Shown here: positions 6,810 through 7,317 of the stretch, piece by piece
Numbering within the stretch: position 1 is the stretch's first letter
Layout: every line of letters begins with the position of its first letter
Assembly (NCBI GenBank): GCA_947177515.1
Contig: CAMWUU010000181.1
Location: 1-7,317 of the forward strand
Direction of reading: 5' to 3'
Length of the DNA: 7,317 nt
From: an uncultured Lachnospiraceae bacterium
GTDB lineage: Bacteria > Bacillota > Clostridia > Lachnospirales > Lachnospiraceae
Notes under the pieces: model-generated
What the model was told of the DNA's origin: nothing
What the model saw: the letters and a program-made list of their open reading frames with translations, nothing else
Databases searched by the model: none
Made by a program: the position numbers and the translations under genes

Positions 6810-6850
6810 AGGGGAGGCAGGAAACCGGAAATCCGGTGGAATCCTCCCCT
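6810..6850 (+). promoter_or_regulatory. Two-part hairpin in the leader of the partial gene
   Basis: AGGGGAGG (6810-6817) pairs exactly with CCTCCCCT (6843-6850). Inside it, ACCGG (6824-6828) pairs with CCGGT (6833-6837) around an AAAT loop. The internal loop between the stems is purine-rich, with GGAA on both strands (6820-6823 and 6838-6841). There is no T-tract on the + strand; the sequence continues TATAAAAAACGG. It is therefore not a standard forward terminator. On the - strand a weak T-rich tail follows, but no - strand gene is seen for it to end. It lies 43 bases before the next start and may be a leader regulatory element or the end of the GH3 transcript. Confidence 0.55.
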
Positions 6851-6893
6851 ATAAAAAACGGCAGCAAAATTGCAGAAATGAGGAAATGAGAAA

Positions 6894-7317
6894 ATGATGA
6901 ATCATATCAAGGTGTATACGAAACAGGCAGCAGGAGTAGAATACCCGAACTCCTTCGCGAACAGCGTTCATTTTGCGCTTTGTAGTGAGGATGGGGAGAT
7001 GGAGGAACTGAATCAGGGCTGTGGTATCTTGTATGCCCTTGCAAAAATCAGGCCGGATGATACACTGATGGAACGGGGAATTAAAAATCCCGTAATTTTT
7101 GAACAGGATGGGCAGTATGGGATTTTGGCAGAATATGTTGATGCAGGGGGAGATCCTCTAAAGCCGGATATCCTTCTTTTATGGAATACAGCGGATTTTG
7201 TCGATTTTTCTCAGCAGCGGGAGGTTTCCCGTGTGGATTATGCCCCGATTTATCAAAAGGCAGGAACAAGCCTTCCGCTTTCTTTAACACTTTGCGAAAA
7301 AATCCGCGCGCGCTGGA
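6894..7317 (+). CDS. Partial CDS, N-terminus of a beta-propeller glycosidase-like protein
   Basis: The frame opens at ATG 6894 (a second in-frame ATG follows at 6897) and runs without a stop to the window end, giving 141 codons of an incomplete gene. GAGG at 6880-6883 is ten bases before the first ATG and favours that start. The translation begins MMNHIKVYTKQAAGVEYPNS and contains SVHFALCSEDGEMEELNQG, then GIKNPVIFEQDGQYGILAEY, then DILLLWNTADFVDFSQQ. Repeated short patterns of the type 'NPxIFxxDGxYGI...LLWxTxDFxxF' are what one sees in blades of GH43/GH32-like five-bladed propellers. I recall similar N-termini in Clostridial carbohydrate-active proteins. There is no signal peptide. With the GH3 gene upstream, a role in glycan breakdown is a reasonable inference. 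The family assignment is tentative because most of the protein is missing. Confidence 0.6.
   Translation, partial: MMNHIKVYTKQAAGVEYPNSFANSVHFALCSEDGEMEELNQGCGILYALAKIRPDDTLMERGIKNPVIFEQDGQYGILAEYVDAGGDPLKPDILLLWNTADFVDFSQQREVSRVDYAPIYQKAGTSLPLSLTLCEKIRARW

Noticed and set aside
6820..6849. GGTGGAATCC string similar to part of a cobalamin riboswitch
   Set aside because: The conserved B12 box and the rest of the multi-stem fold are absent, the whole element is about 40 bases, and neighbouring genes have no B12 link.

Overview
The window looks like chromosomal DNA from a Gram-positive Firmicute, most likely a Clostridia/Lachnospiraceae-type gut anaerobe. I infer this from the strong AAGGAG/AGAAGG ribosome binding sites, the moderate GC content, a Bce/FtsX-type ABC transporter, and an inverted-domain family 3 glycoside hydrolase typical of gut Clostridia. 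No taxonomic marker is present, so this is only an inference. Every gene I can support is on the + strand.

Layout. Positions 1-216 hold a tandem repeat of period 102 bp: two near-identical copies plus 12 bp of a third. Each unit is built almost entirely from inverted repeats that would fold into hairpins in RNA. The array stops five bases before the ribosome binding site of a two-gene ABC transporter operon (ATPase 235-1008, ten-helix permease 1028-3076). This pair has the form of a BceAB-type peptide-antibiotic detoxification or sensing module. No two-component system is visible; if there is one, it is most likely upstream of the window. A strong stem-loop terminator at 3184-3220 closes the operon. 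A good sigma-A-like promoter (3126-3154) lies just upstream of that terminator.

Next comes a single GNAT acetyltransferase (3306-3773), then an AT-rich intergenic stretch with candidate promoters, then a large cytoplasmic GH3 beta-glycosidase (4043-6616). Its alpha/beta sandwich and FnIII domains precede the TIM barrel, the reverse of the usual GH3 order, and both predicted catalytic residues are present. A 277-bp intergenic region follows, with an operator-like inverted repeat (6774-6790) and a two-part hairpin (6810-6850). It leads into the 5' part of a gene cut by the window end (6894 onward), whose product resembles the N-terminus of beta-propeller glycosidase-like proteins.

The window therefore joins a stress/antibiotic-response transporter to a carbohydrate-use segment (GH3 plus the partial gene). 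The GNAT gene between them has no clear link to either. The least explained element is the hairpin-rich 102-bp repeat array ahead of the transporter.
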